A DNA stretch of 5,519 nt from JBLNCE01 sp050260415 (GCA_050260415.1 JBLNCE010000176.1:1-5519), one strand, 5' to 3'; shown: positions 1 to 5,369, counted from the first letter of the stretch. The notes: a model not told the origin generated them from the sequence alone. Program-made: numbers and translations.

Positions 1-2
1 GC

Positions 3-1196
3 CTATTCGTACCTCAACGCCTCGATCGGATCCAGCCGCGCGGCTTTCCAGGCGGGATAGGTGCCGAACAGGATCCCCACGGCGGTGGCAAAACCGATGG
101 CCAAGACGAAGATCCACCAACTCAAGAGGGGTTTGACGGGAGTATAGGCTGCCACCAGGCGGGCGCCGGCGATGCCGGCCGCCATGCCCAGCGCGCCCCC
201 GCACAAACAGAGGAAGACGGCCTCCGCGAGGAACTGGCGCAGGATATCCCCCCGCTTGGCGCCGATGGACTTGCGGATGCCGATCTCGCGGGTCCTTTCG
301 GTGACCGAGACCAGCATAATATTCATGATGCCGATGCCGCCGACCACGAGCGAGATCGAACCCACCGCCACGAGCAGCGCCGTGAGGACAGCGGTGATCG
401 CCCCGAGGGATCTTAAGATCTGTTCGGTGGAGAGAATGGTATATCTTGCCTGGGGCCCGTGCCGCTTGGCCAAGACCGTCTTGATGGTCGCCGTGACGGC
501 GGCGGTGGCATTGGGGTCCGGCGGCTCGACCAGGATCATCATGTATTCTTCGAGGCCGGCCACGGCCAGCGCGGTCGCGGCCGGGATGTAAACCTCAAGC
601 CGTTCGCCGCCCATCATGCCGAACAGGCTCTCCTCGGTGTTCTTCTTTGCCAACACGCCGACGACGCGGAAGCGCTCGCCGTTGAGCCGCACGTAAGCCC
701 CGACCGGCTCCGAGACGCCGAAGAACTTGTCGGCCGTGGCGCCGCCCAGGACGCAGACGCGCGCCCGGCCTTCCTCGTCGCCGGGGGACAGGAAGCGGCC
801 CGCGCGCAGCCGCAACCGCTGCATCCGTAGATAATCGCTTGATGTGCCGCTTACTTGCGGATAATACTGCTTCCCCCGATGCCAGAGGGAAAAGCGCGCA
901 TACGCCAGGGGAGCCACGGCGGCCGCGGGCATCTCCCGGCGCAGGGCCGCGAGATCCCCGGGGTCGGGAAAGAGCGGCGGTTTTCCGTCCTGATCGAAGC
1001 GGGGCATGATCATGACCTGGTTGCCGGCTTGGGCGTTGAATTCCGCCAGGACCTGCCGGCGCGTGCCGGCGCCGACCGAGGCCAGGACAATGACGGCGGC
1101 GATGCCGATGGTGATACCCAGGAGGGTCAGAAAAGCGCGCAGCTTGTTGCCGCGCAACGATTCCCCGGCCAGTCCGATATAATCGGCCGCATTCAT
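3..1196 (-). CDS. MacB/FtsX-type ABC transporter permease
   Basis: Inner-membrane subunit (397 aa) of a MacAB-like efflux transporter. In this family it passes ATP-driven conformational change to the periplasm instead of moving substrate through the membrane. The sequence shows a first membrane helix at about 21-43, a periplasmic MacB_PCD-like domain at about 44-265, then an FtsX domain with helices at about 266-296, 322-350 and 358-378. Family hallmarks are GGIGIMNIMLVSVTERTREI (286-305), IRKSIGAKR and the C-terminal YPAWKAARLDPIEALRYE. Start: the ATG at 1196-1194 overlaps the ATPase stop as ATGA and gives the usual MNAADYI..LRGNKLRAFLT N-terminus; a frame open 22 codons further upstream lies inside the ATPase gene and is not used. 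A GGGGG tract about 9 nt upstream may serve as ribosome site. The stop TAG lies 2 nt from the window edge, so the operon may continue leftward. It lacks the fused ATPase domain of classical MacB, which is encoded separately next door. The substrate cannot be inferred. Confidence 0.95.
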   Translation of the reverse strand: MNAADYIGLAGESLRGNKLRAFLTLLGITIGIAAVIVLASVGAGTRRQVLAEFNAQAGNQVMIMPRFDQDGKPPLFPDPGDLAALRREMPAAAVAPLAYARFSLWHRGKQYYPQVSGTSSDYLRMQRLRLRAGRFLSPGDEEGRARVCVLGGATADKFFGVSEPVGAYVRLNGERFRVVGVLAKKNTEESLFGMMGGERLEVYIPAATALAVAGLEEYMMILVEPPDPNATAAVTATIKTVLAKRHGPQARYTILSTEQILRSLGAITAVLTALLVAVGSISLVVGGIGIMNIMLVSVTERTREIGIRKSIGAKRGDILRQFLAEAVFLCLCGGALGMAAGIAGARLVAAYTPVKPLLSWWIFVLAIGFATAVGILFGTYPAWKAARLDPIEALRYE

Positions 1197-1891
1197 GGCG
1201 TGTTGCCCCCGGACGTGGGCGGCGGGCCGTCGCTGACCAGTTCCCCGTCCCTGAACATGCACATCCGCCTGGCATGGGCGGCGATGCCCGGATCGTGGGT
1301 CACGAGAATGACCGTGATCCCCTGGCCGTTGAGTTCGGCCAGGACGCGCATGATCTCGGCCCCCGATCTGCTGTCGAGGTTGCCCGTGGGTTCGTCCGCC
1401 AGGATCAAGGAAGGCTCATTCACAAGGGCCCGCGCGATGGCCACCCGCTGACGCTGCCCGCCCGAGAGTTCATTGGGGCGGTGGTGGGCGCGATCGGATA
1501 AGCCCACCCGCTCCAGGGCGGCTTGCGCGCGCTCCCGCCGGGTTTTGCGGCCCAAACCGGCATAGACCAGCGGCAATTCCACGTTCTGAAGCGCGTTGCA
1601 GCGGGGCAGGAGGTTGAAGTTTTGGAAGACGAAGCCGAGATGGCTGTTTCTGATCTCCGCCAGGCGGTCATCGGACAGTCCGGCGACGTTCTCCCCGTTC
1701 AGGAAGTAATCGCCGCCGGTCGGCCGGTCCAGGCAGCCGAGGATGTTCATGAGCGTGGACTTGCCGGAACCGGACGGACCCATGATGGCGACGAACTCGC
1801 GCGCTTCGATCCTGAGGGTCACTTCGTGCAGGGCGGTGACCTTGATTGCGTTCGCCTCGTATACTTTCGTGATCCGATTCAGCTCGACCAA
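1193..1891 (-). CDS. ABC transporter ATP-binding protein (MacB/LolD-type)
   Basis: Cytoplasmic ATPase (232 aa) that powers the neighbouring permease. All nucleotide-binding motifs are intact: Walker A GPSGSGKST (38-46), Q-loop Gln90, signature LSGGQ (142-146), Walker B LILADEP with catalytic Glu167, D-loop NLDS (171-174) and H-loop His199. The length and the phrases MNILGCLDRPTGG and EIRNSHLGFVFQNFNLLPR are typical of the LolD/MacB ATPase branch. The start is a TTG at 1891-1889. GGAGGGG at 1903-1897 lies 5 nt upstream, directly after the adaptor stop, and the protein begins MVELNRITKVYE as the family expects. The gene begins 13 nt after the adaptor gene and ends in a 4-nt ATGA overlap with the permease gene, which suggests coupled translation and a fixed subunit ratio. 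CNA (98-100), where many relatives have LTA, is a minor deviation. Assignment to the branch is certain; cargo is not. Confidence 0.97.
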   Translation of the reverse strand: MVELNRITKVYEANAIKVTALHEVTLRIEAREFVAIMGPSGSGKSTLMNILGCLDRPTGGDYFLNGENVAGLSDDRLAEIRNSHLGFVFQNFNLLPRCNALQNVELPLVYAGLGRKTRRERAQAALERVGLSDRAHHRPNELSGGQRQRVAIARALVNEPSLILADEPTGNLDSRSGAEIMRVLAELNGQGITVILVTHDPGIAAHARRMCMFRDGELVSDGPPPTSGGNTP

Positions 1892-1896
1892 GAAAA

Positions 1897-1903
1897 CCCC
1901 TCC
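1897..1903 (-). promoter_or_regulatory. Ribosome binding site of the ABC ATPase gene
   Basis: GGAGGGG on the minus strand, 5 nt before the TTG at 1891. It fills the gap after the adaptor stop (TAG at 1907-1905) and decides the otherwise weak TTG start. Confidence 0.75.
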
Positions 1904-1904
1904 G

Positions 1905-3200
1905 CTATTTCTCCCCGGCTTTGGCCTTCTTGGCTGTGACCGCCTGGCCGTCTTTCAACAGGCGCAAGGTATCGATCTCGCCGGTGATCAACATCTCGCC
2001 GCCGTGCAACCCGCGGCGGATCTCGGCCTCGGCTTCGCCGGTGAGACCGAGGGTGACTTGGACTTTCTTGGCCTTGCCGTTATGCATGAGGTATACGTAT
2101 TTGCGTCCGGCCTTGTCCTCGTCGTCGAAGACGGCCAGGAGCGGCACGACCGGCACCTTGCTGGCCCGCGCGGTCGTAATCTCGCAATCCACGGTCATGC
2201 CCGGACGGAGCGCGCCGTCGCGATTGGTAAAGCCGATTTCCACCTCGAACAGGGAGAGCTTCTCCTGGATCTGACCCTGCGGCGCGATATTGATCACGCG
2301 CCCCTGGAAGATCCGGCCCGGCAATGCGTCGTTGGTGACCTTCACCGGTTGCCCGGGGCGGACGGCGACGATATAGGTCTCATCCACCAGCGCCCGCGCG
2401 CGCAAAGCACCCGTGGTGCCGATGGTGAATACCGCCATGCCGGGCGTCACGGCGACTCCCGGTTCGAGGGCTTTGACCAGGACTACGCCGTTCTGCGGCG
2501 CCCTGAGCAGGGTGAGTTCCAGATCGGCCTCGGCGTCGGCGCGGTTGCGGATCGCCTGCGCCAGCCGCGTCTCGGTGAGCTTGGTGTCCTGCAGGCCGAG
2601 GCTTTCCGCGAGCGCGGCCAGGGCGGCTTCGGCGTCGGTATGGCGCTCCTTGGCCAGACGGAACTGGTCCTTGGCTTCCTCGAGCTGCTGGTCGGTGGCC
2701 ACGCCCTCGGCGTGCAACCTTTCCAACCGGTCGAGCCTGGCTTGCGCCTGCGAAAGGCTTTCCTTGGCGCTGGCCGCCGCGCGTTGCGCTTTCTCCCGGT
2801 CAAGCCGGTGCTGCCTCGATCGTTCCTCGTTGGCGCGCGTGAGGGTCTCCAGTTCGACCCGCGCCATGGATTCGGCCTGTTCCGCCTGGCGCAAGGCCTG
2901 GCGCGCTCCCCGATCGTCAAGCCGAGCCAGGATCTGACCCGCGCGGACGGTCTGCCCTTCCTCGACCGGGACCTCGACTACCTGGCCGCTGATGGAGGGC
3001 CGCACCACGACGGCATCCGCCGCTTCCGCCTGGCCGGATACGATCACGGTCGTGCTGAAGTCCCGTACCTTGACGGCCTCGGCGATAACCGGAACGCCCT
3101 GGCCGCCCTTCTTGCCGAACGCCAACGCGCACACAAGCGCGATGACGAGCAGGCCGAGAACGGCCAGAACTACATTGCGTGCCTTTTTATTATTAGCCAA
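1905..3200 (-). CDS. MacA/HlyD-family periplasmic adaptor subunit
   Basis: Membrane-fusion protein (431 aa) that links the ABC permease to an outer-membrane channel. Order of parts: short basic N-terminus and a membrane anchor at about 9-28 (the Cys24 context LVC is not a lipobox); first half of the lipoyl domain, SGQVVEVPVEEGQTVRAGQIL (71-91); long alpha-helical hairpin at about 97-228; second lipoyl half, LLRAPQNGVVLVKALEPGVAV (231-251); then beta-barrel and membrane-proximal domains. At the hairpin tip R158-x3-L162-x6-T169 (RLERLHAEGVAT) matches the RLS docking motif of TolC-dependent adaptors with Thr for Ser. This implies an outer membrane and a TolC-like partner, not encoded here. The start is TTG (3200-3198). 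An in-frame TGA lies three codons upstream and no better start falls before the anchor. GGGGTGA at 3213-3207, matching the extended anti-SD, sits 6 nt upstream. It is the first gene of the three-gene operon. Confidence 0.94.
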   Translation of the reverse strand: MANNKKARNVVLAVLGLLVIALVCALAFGKKGGQGVPVIAEAVKVRDFSTTVIVSGQAEAADAVVVRPSISGQVVEVPVEEGQTVRAGQILARLDDRGARQALRQAEQAESMARVELETLTRANEERSRQHRLDREKAQRAAASAKESLSQAQARLDRLERLHAEGVATDQQLEEAKDQFRLAKERHTDAEAALAALAESLGLQDTKLTETRLAQAIRNRADAEADLELTLLRAPQNGVVLVKALEPGVAVTPGMAVFTIGTTGALRARALVDETYIVAVRPGQPVKVTNDALPGRIFQGRVINIAPQGQIQEKLSLFEVEIGFTNRDGALRPGMTVDCEITTARASKVPVVPLLAVFDDEDKAGRKYVYLMHNGKAKKVQVTLGLTGEAEAEIRRGLHGGEMLITGEIDTLRLLKDGQAVTAKKAKAGEK

Positions 3201-3206
3201 TGCCTC

Positions 3207-3213
3207 TCACCCC
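3207..3213 (-). promoter_or_regulatory. Ribosome binding site of the adaptor gene
   Basis: GGGGTGA on the minus strand, 6 nt before the TTG start at 3200. It pairs with the UCACC side of the anti-Shine-Dalgarno rather than its CCUCC core. A second partial match (AGAGG) lies too close, 2 nt from the start, to be used. The site is acceptable but not strong. Confidence 0.5.
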
Positions 3214-3240
3214 GGGATTTTTCTACACAGAACTATAAGA

Positions 3241-3275
3241 CGTCCCAACCCGGCAAAAGGTTGCGGATTGGGACG
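3241..3275. repeat. Inverted repeat in the efflux-operon leader
   Basis: CGTCCCAA (3241-3248) and TTGGGACG (3268-3275) are perfect 8-bp arms around 19 nt. A nested pair CAACC/GGTTG (3246-3250, 3259-3263) overlaps them. The element lies 41-75 nt upstream of the adaptor start. It could be an operator for a dimeric repressor, or a hairpin in the 5' leader. No T-run follows on either strand, so it is not an ordinary terminator. I find no convincing -35/-10 pair for the operon around it. Confidence 0.5.
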
Positions 3276-3310
3276 AAATAAGCTCAACTGGATTTCGCCA
3301 TTTATAAGCC

Positions 3311-3334
3311 GGTCGTATAATGCTTTCATATGTA
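3311..3334 (+). repeat. Left arm of long-range 22-bp inverted repeat
   Basis: This arm pairs with 3859-3881: 13 bp without a break (3322-3334), a 1-nt bulge (T3321), 3 bp, one A/G mismatch, then 6 bp (GGTCGT with ACGACC). Similarity stops abruptly on both sides. Two readings are possible: the closing helix of a 571-nt RNA, or the terminal inverted repeat of a small transposable element. No target-site duplication is apparent (...AAGCC to the left, CTACA... to the right). Confidence 0.85.
3316..3321 (+). promoter_or_regulatory. Candidate -10 box for a plus-strand RNA
   Basis: A perfect TATAAT inside the left repeat arm, facing the structured region. At 16-17 nt spacing the -35 candidates (TTTCGC, TTCGCC around 3293-3299) are poor and there is no extended -10 TG. 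Transcription would begin near 3328. Support comes mainly from its position at the edge of the folded region and its orientation, which agrees with the G-U pairs there. Confidence 0.35.
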
Positions 3335-3389
3335 ATCGAAGCTTTCCTTTGAAAAGTCTCTGTGGACGGTATTTGGGTCTGCGCATCCC

Positions 3390-3483
3390 TGCGAATTGAC
3401 GCCAACCTTGATTATGCGGATGGTGAAACAGCGGAGGTTCATCGCTGTTTCACCATCCGGTGAATTGAAGGCGTCATTTCGCA
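3390..3483 (+). repeat. Very long two-tier hairpin
   Basis: The inner stem has 17 perfect base pairs, CGGATGGTGAAACAGCG (3417-3433) with its exact complement at 3443-3459, around the 9-nt loop GAGGTTCAT. The outer stem 3390-3403/3470-3483 (TGCGAATTGACGCC with GGCGTCATTTCGCA) has 14 pairs with a single T/T mismatch. A 13 x 10 nt internal loop separates the two. No T-run follows on either strand, so this is not a terminator. It is the most stable helix of the candidate RNA. Confidence 0.85.
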
Positions 3484-3491
3484 AAGTTGTC

Positions 3492-3542
3492 GGCCGTTTT
3501 CGTGCTCGACGGACGCGAGTACGTCTGCGCGCGAAAACGGCC
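3492..3542 (+). repeat. Hairpin with plus-strand-specific G-U pairs
   Basis: GGCCGTTTTCG (3492-3502) pairs perfectly with CGAAAACGGCC (3532-3542). It continues through U3503-G3531, G3504-C3530 and C3505-G3529. An upper stem 3510-3515/3522-3527 includes G3511-U3526 and carries the loop CGAGTA. Both wobbles are flanked by Watson-Crick pairs and would be A/C mismatches on the minus strand. Confidence 0.75.
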
Positions 3543-3546
3543 TTAG

Positions 3547-3593
3547 GCGCCGGCTTTTGGGACTAAATAACCTGACCCAGAAAACCCCGGCGC
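3547..3593 (+). repeat. Imperfect hairpin
   Basis: GCGCCGG (3547-3553) pairs with CCGGCGC (3587-3593). After a small internal loop TTTT (3555-3558) pairs with AAAA (3581-3584), and after an AG bulge GGG (3559-3561) pairs with CCC (3576-3578). The loop is 14 nt and AT-rich. It starts 4 nt after the preceding hairpin. Confidence 0.65.
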
Positions 3594-3600
3594 AGGCACG

Positions 3601-3638
3601 GATGCCGAGCCACACGGCATCGATTGCCGGATGCAATC
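3601..3638 (+). repeat. Two back-to-back perfect hairpins
   Basis: GATGCCG/CGGCATC (3601-3607, 3615-3621; loop AGCCACA) is followed without any gap by GATTGC/GCAATC (3622-3627, 3633-3638; loop CGGAT). Abutting helices that could stack coaxially are typical of folded RNA and uncommon by chance. Confidence 0.7.
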
Positions 3639-3640
3639 AC

Positions 3641-3696
3641 GCCGTTGGCTTCGAAGCCCATCGGAGTACTGAGGCGCGATGGATGCGCCGAACGGT
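3641..3696 (+). repeat. Predicted three-way junction
   Basis: The closing stem CCGTT (3642-3646) with AACGG (3691-3695), extended by G3641-U3696, encloses two hairpins: the palindrome GGCTTCGAAGCC (3647-3658), directly abutting the closing stem, and GGCGC/GCGCC (3673-3677, 3685-3689; loop GATGGAT), one base from the other strand. The linker 3659-3672 is unpaired. Confidence 0.6.
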
Positions 3697-3767
3697 CCTT
3701 CACACGAACCATGGACGGTGTGGTGGATAAAGACCTTCTCATTAGGAGGTCCAGGAACCTTGGTTCC
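3697..3767 (+). repeat. Three consecutive hairpins, one with a CUUG tetraloop
   Basis: (1) 3697-3705/3718-3726: core CACAC/GTGTG plus a U-G pair, a U/U mismatch and CC/GG. (2) 3732-3739/3744-3751: eight pairs around the loop CATT, with internal U3737-G3746. (3) GGAAC (3754-3758) with GTTCC (3763-3767) capped by CTTG, which in RNA is the known stable CUUG tetraloop. The three sit within 5 nt of one another. Confidence 0.65.
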
Positions 3768-3848
3768 GGTCGCGGGATTCCAAAGGGTGTGCGACCGCAC
3801 CCTTTGGTCCGGGAGGGTGCGGGAGGACGGATAGTGCCTCCCGCGACC
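3768..3848 (+). repeat. Long-range helix with an alternative, mutually exclusive hairpin
   Basis: GGTCGCGGGA (3768-3777) is perfectly complementary to TCCCGCGACC (3839-3848). Inside it CCAAAGGGTG (3780-3789) pairs perfectly with CACCCTTTGG (3798-3807), extended by U3790-G3797 and G3791-C3796. A competing hairpin GCGGGAGG/CCTCCCGC (3819-3826, 3837-3844; 10-nt loop) uses the same 3' strand as the long-range helix, so only one of the two can form at a time. Confidence 0.75.
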
Positions 3849-3858
3849 CAGACTAGTC

Positions 3859-3881
3859 TACATATGAAAGCTTAGACGACC
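3859..3881 (-). repeat. Right arm of long-range 22-bp inverted repeat
   Basis: Inverted partner of 3311-3334, with one mismatch and one missing base. Its end also takes part in a competing local hairpin, GTCTA (3856-3860) with TAGAC (3873-3877). Unlike the left arm, it lacks a TATAAT: the corresponding bases read TCTAAG. Confidence 0.85.
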
Positions 3882-3938
3882 CTACAAACTTGACGAAGTA
3901 ATATTAAAAGTGTTGTGAAAAAATCTATTATGGCCAAC

Positions 3939-4228
3939 TCCTGCAAGGAAAGGGCAGGAACGGCGTGGGTTATGACCCCATGGCTCTCCTCTCTCTGCGG
4001 GCTAATCATTACCTGCAAGCCCGCCGGGGTCAATCTCCGCCAGGGGCTAAAGGCCATGGTCGCGCCTTATCGCATCCATGCGGCGCGACTTTGGCGTCCT
4101 CCTTCCACGGAGCTGGGTCATATAACGGTCTCAAGGCCCCGCCTCCATGCGGGGACTGGGCCATTCTTCCGGGATAGAACCGCGCCCGGTCAGGGCTGAC
4201 CGGCCTTGAGAAACGACCAAGACCCAGC
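3939..4228 (+). ncRNA. Second candidate structured RNA, family not recognised
   Basis: A further gene-free block dense in helices: TCCTGC/GCAGGA (3939-3944, 3954-3959); TGACCCC/GGGGTCA (3973-3979, 4026-4032) enclosing GCGGGCT/AGCCCGC (3997-4003, 4018-4024); a 13-pair stem 4053-4066/4082-4095 with core GTCGCGCC/GGCGCGAC, G4058-U4090 and one U/U mismatch; CTCC/GGAG (4099-4102, 4109-4112). Then comes a multi-branch domain closed by GCTGGGTC/GACCCAGC (4112-4119, 4221-4228) and TCTCAAGG/CCTTGAGA (4129-4136, 4204-4211). It holds the hairpins CCCCGC/GCGGGG (4137-4142, 4149-4154), TTCT/AGAA within GGGC/GCCC (4158-4187), and CCGGTC/GACCGG (4186-4191, 4198-4203). Strand is less certain than for the first block. 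It may be a 3' part of the same RNA, a separate RNA, or, read on the minus strand, the 3' region of the kinase transcript. Confidence 0.45.
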
Positions 4229-4323
4229 CTAGCCCTTTAGTGCCGGGCGGCAAAACGTATGACGCCAACTACCACCCCTTCAACTCTCCAGGCCTTTACC
4301 CAAGGGAATCGCCGAACCTGAAG
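4229..4323. other. Downstream flank of the kinase gene with no recognisable feature
   Basis: There is no gene and no hairpin followed by a T-run on either strand, so neither a terminator for the minus-strand kinase nor one for a plus-strand RNA is visible. Only short pairings such as GCC/GGC at 4242-4251 are present. Confidence 0.5.
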
Positions 4324-5361
4324 TCACCGGTTCAGTTCGCTCCCGCCTCCGCGCTTGTGGTCCTCGATCACCTTGGTGATCTCCCGCCAATCGCTGGCCG
4401 GCATATCGCCCGGGATCGTGTTCTTGACGGCCGCCATGGCGTTGCCGTATTCCAGCGCGGCCTGATAGTCCCCGTACTTGAGGAGGCCAAAGAGCACTCC
4501 GGCCAGGTAGGCGTCGCCGCTGCCGATGCGGTCGATCACCTCGATCTCCTGGTACGGCGTTTCCCGGTAGAACCGGCCTTCGTCGCGCACGTAGAGAAGC
4601 GAGTTCCAGGCGTGCTTCGTCGGGCTCAGGACCTGCCGTTGCGAGGCCGCGATCAGCCGGCAGCCGAACTCGGCGCTGAAACCGGCCACGACCTCCTCGA
4701 TCCGGCCCTCCCGCTGGAACATCTTGCGCAGCGTTTCCTCGGAGATGAACAGGAGATCGACCGCGGGGAGGAGCCCGGCGATCACCGCCCGCGCCTCGCT
4801 CTCGCTCCATAGTGAGGCCCTGAAGTTCACGTCGAACGAGATGAGCGCCCCTCCGGCCTTGAAGCGCGCGATCATCTCCCCGGCCGCCTTGCGCACGCCC
4901 TCATTGAGCGCCATCGTGATGCCGCTCGTGTGGAAGACCGCCGTCTTGGCGTAGACTTCCGGCGGTATCTCCGCCGGGCTGATGGAGTTAAAGGAGGAAT
5001 GGTTCCGGTCGTAGACCACGGTGGGCTTGCGCGGTGCGGCGCCGCTCTCGTAGTAGTAGATCCCGAGACGGGCTTCCTTGCTCCGGTCGGGGATGATGTA
5101 GTCGTCGCTCACGCCGGTGAACCGGATCTTGTTCCGGATGTACTTGCCGATCTCGTTCTCCGGCAGCTTGGTGATGATCCCGGTCCGCAATCCCAGGAGG
5201 GATATGCCGGAGACCACGTTCAACTCCGAACCGCCGGCCCTCTTCTCGAAGACTTCCCCGGCCAGGATCCGCTCCTTGTTTGGGGGCGAGAGCCGGAGCA
5301 GGACCTCGCCCAGGCCGAGGACGGCGAAGTCTTTGGCGGCTATTTTTCCCGGATCGAACAC
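4324..5361 (-). CDS. kdgK: PfkB-family sugar kinase, probable 2-keto-3-deoxygluconate kinase
   Basis: Cytoplasmic ribokinase-fold kinase (345 aa). In the KdgK branch it phosphorylates 2-keto-3-deoxygluconate to the 6-phosphate, feeding the Entner-Doudoroff aldolase step in sugar-acid and pectin breakdown. The sequence shows the N-terminal beta-strand AVLGLGEVLLRLSP (13-26), the substrate-side glycine motif GGSELNVVSGISLLG (43-57), FDVNFRASLW (176-185), which resembles the D-x-N-x-R-x-x-LW motif of KdgK-like kinases, and the PfkB signature DRIGSGDAYLAG (277-288) with catalytic Asp283 and the GSGD anion hole. Length is normal. Start: GTG at 5361-5359, with AAGGAGG 8 nt upstream; the frame stays open 34 codons further, but that stretch is low-complexity leader with no homology-like sequence. 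No aldolase or transporter neighbour confirms the substrate, so another sugar substrate (for example a fructokinase-like role) remains possible. Confidence 0.9.
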   Translation of the reverse strand: MFDPGKIAAKDFAVLGLGEVLLRLSPPNKERILAGEVFEKRAGGSELNVVSGISLLGLRTGIITKLPENEIGKYIRNKIRFTGVSDDYIIPDRSKEARLGIYYYESGAAPRKPTVVYDRNHSSFNSISPAEIPPEVYAKTAVFHTSGITMALNEGVRKAAGEMIARFKAGGALISFDVNFRASLWSESEARAVIAGLLPAVDLLFISEETLRKMFQREGRIEEVVAGFSAEFGCRLIAASQRQVLSPTKHAWNSLLYVRDEGRFYRETPYQEIEVIDRIGSGDAYLAGVLFGLLKYGDYQAALEYGNAMAAVKNTIPGDMPASDWREITKVIEDHKRGGGSELNR

Positions 5362-5369
5362 GAAGATAT

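Larger units (their letters stand above)
3311..3881 (+). ncRNA. Candidate large structured non-coding RNA (571 nt), family not recognised
   Basis: No plausible protein is encoded here, yet from 3390 to 3848 adjacent helices tile almost every base. In order: 3390-3483, 3492-3542, 3547-3593, 3601-3621, 3622-3638, a three-way junction 3641-3696, 3697-3726, 3732-3751, 3754-3767 and 3768-3848. The whole is closed by the 22-bp helix 3311-3334/3859-3881. Plus-strand sense is favoured by T/G pairs inside otherwise Watson-Crick stems (3503/3531, 3511/3526, 3737/3746): these are U-G pairs in plus RNA but A/C mismatches in minus RNA. I saw no stem needing the opposite. Only 3335-3389 lacks a strong helix. 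Size and architecture recall large ornate bacterial RNAs (OLE, ROOL, GOLLD), but I recognise no family consensus. A MITE whose interior folds is the main alternative. No U-tract terminator is seen at the right end. Confidence 0.55.

Noticed and set aside
1197..1262. Longer permease start 22 codons upstream
   Set aside because: It lies within the ATPase gene; the ATGA overlap and the family-typical N-terminus favour the ATG at 1196.
1743..3281. Long plus-strand open frame of 512 codons opposite the adaptor and ATPase genes
   Set aside because: It is antisense to two genes with intact family motifs, has no domain-like sequence and reflects high GC content, which suppresses stops.
3852..3873. 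SpeI, NdeI and HindIII sites in a row, resembling a cloning polylinker
   Set aside because: The NdeI and HindIII portion belongs to the right repeat arm, whose partner 500 nt away carries nearly the same bases, so it is natural sequence.
3882..3920. Plus-strand promoter TTGACG (3890-3895) for the second folded block
   Set aside because: At 17-nt spacing the -10 would be TTGTGA, a poor match; TAATAT lies only 3 nt after the -35.
3914..3959. Minus-strand terminator: hairpin TCCTGC/GCAGGA followed by TTTTTT
   Set aside because: The T-run (minus strand, about 3919-3924) begins some 14 nt after the stem, too far for an intrinsic terminator.
3624..4199. Small plus- and minus-strand open frames of 60-94 codons in the gene-free region
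   Set aside because: None has a good ribosome site or protein-like composition, and all run through perfect hairpins; they look like chance frames in structured GC-rich DNA.
3201..4323. tRNA, CRISPR array, integron attC sites or a group II intron
   Set aside because: No tRNA cloverleaf with TTCRA, no regularly spaced direct repeats, no GTTRRRY/RYYYAAC core pair and no recognisable domain V were found.
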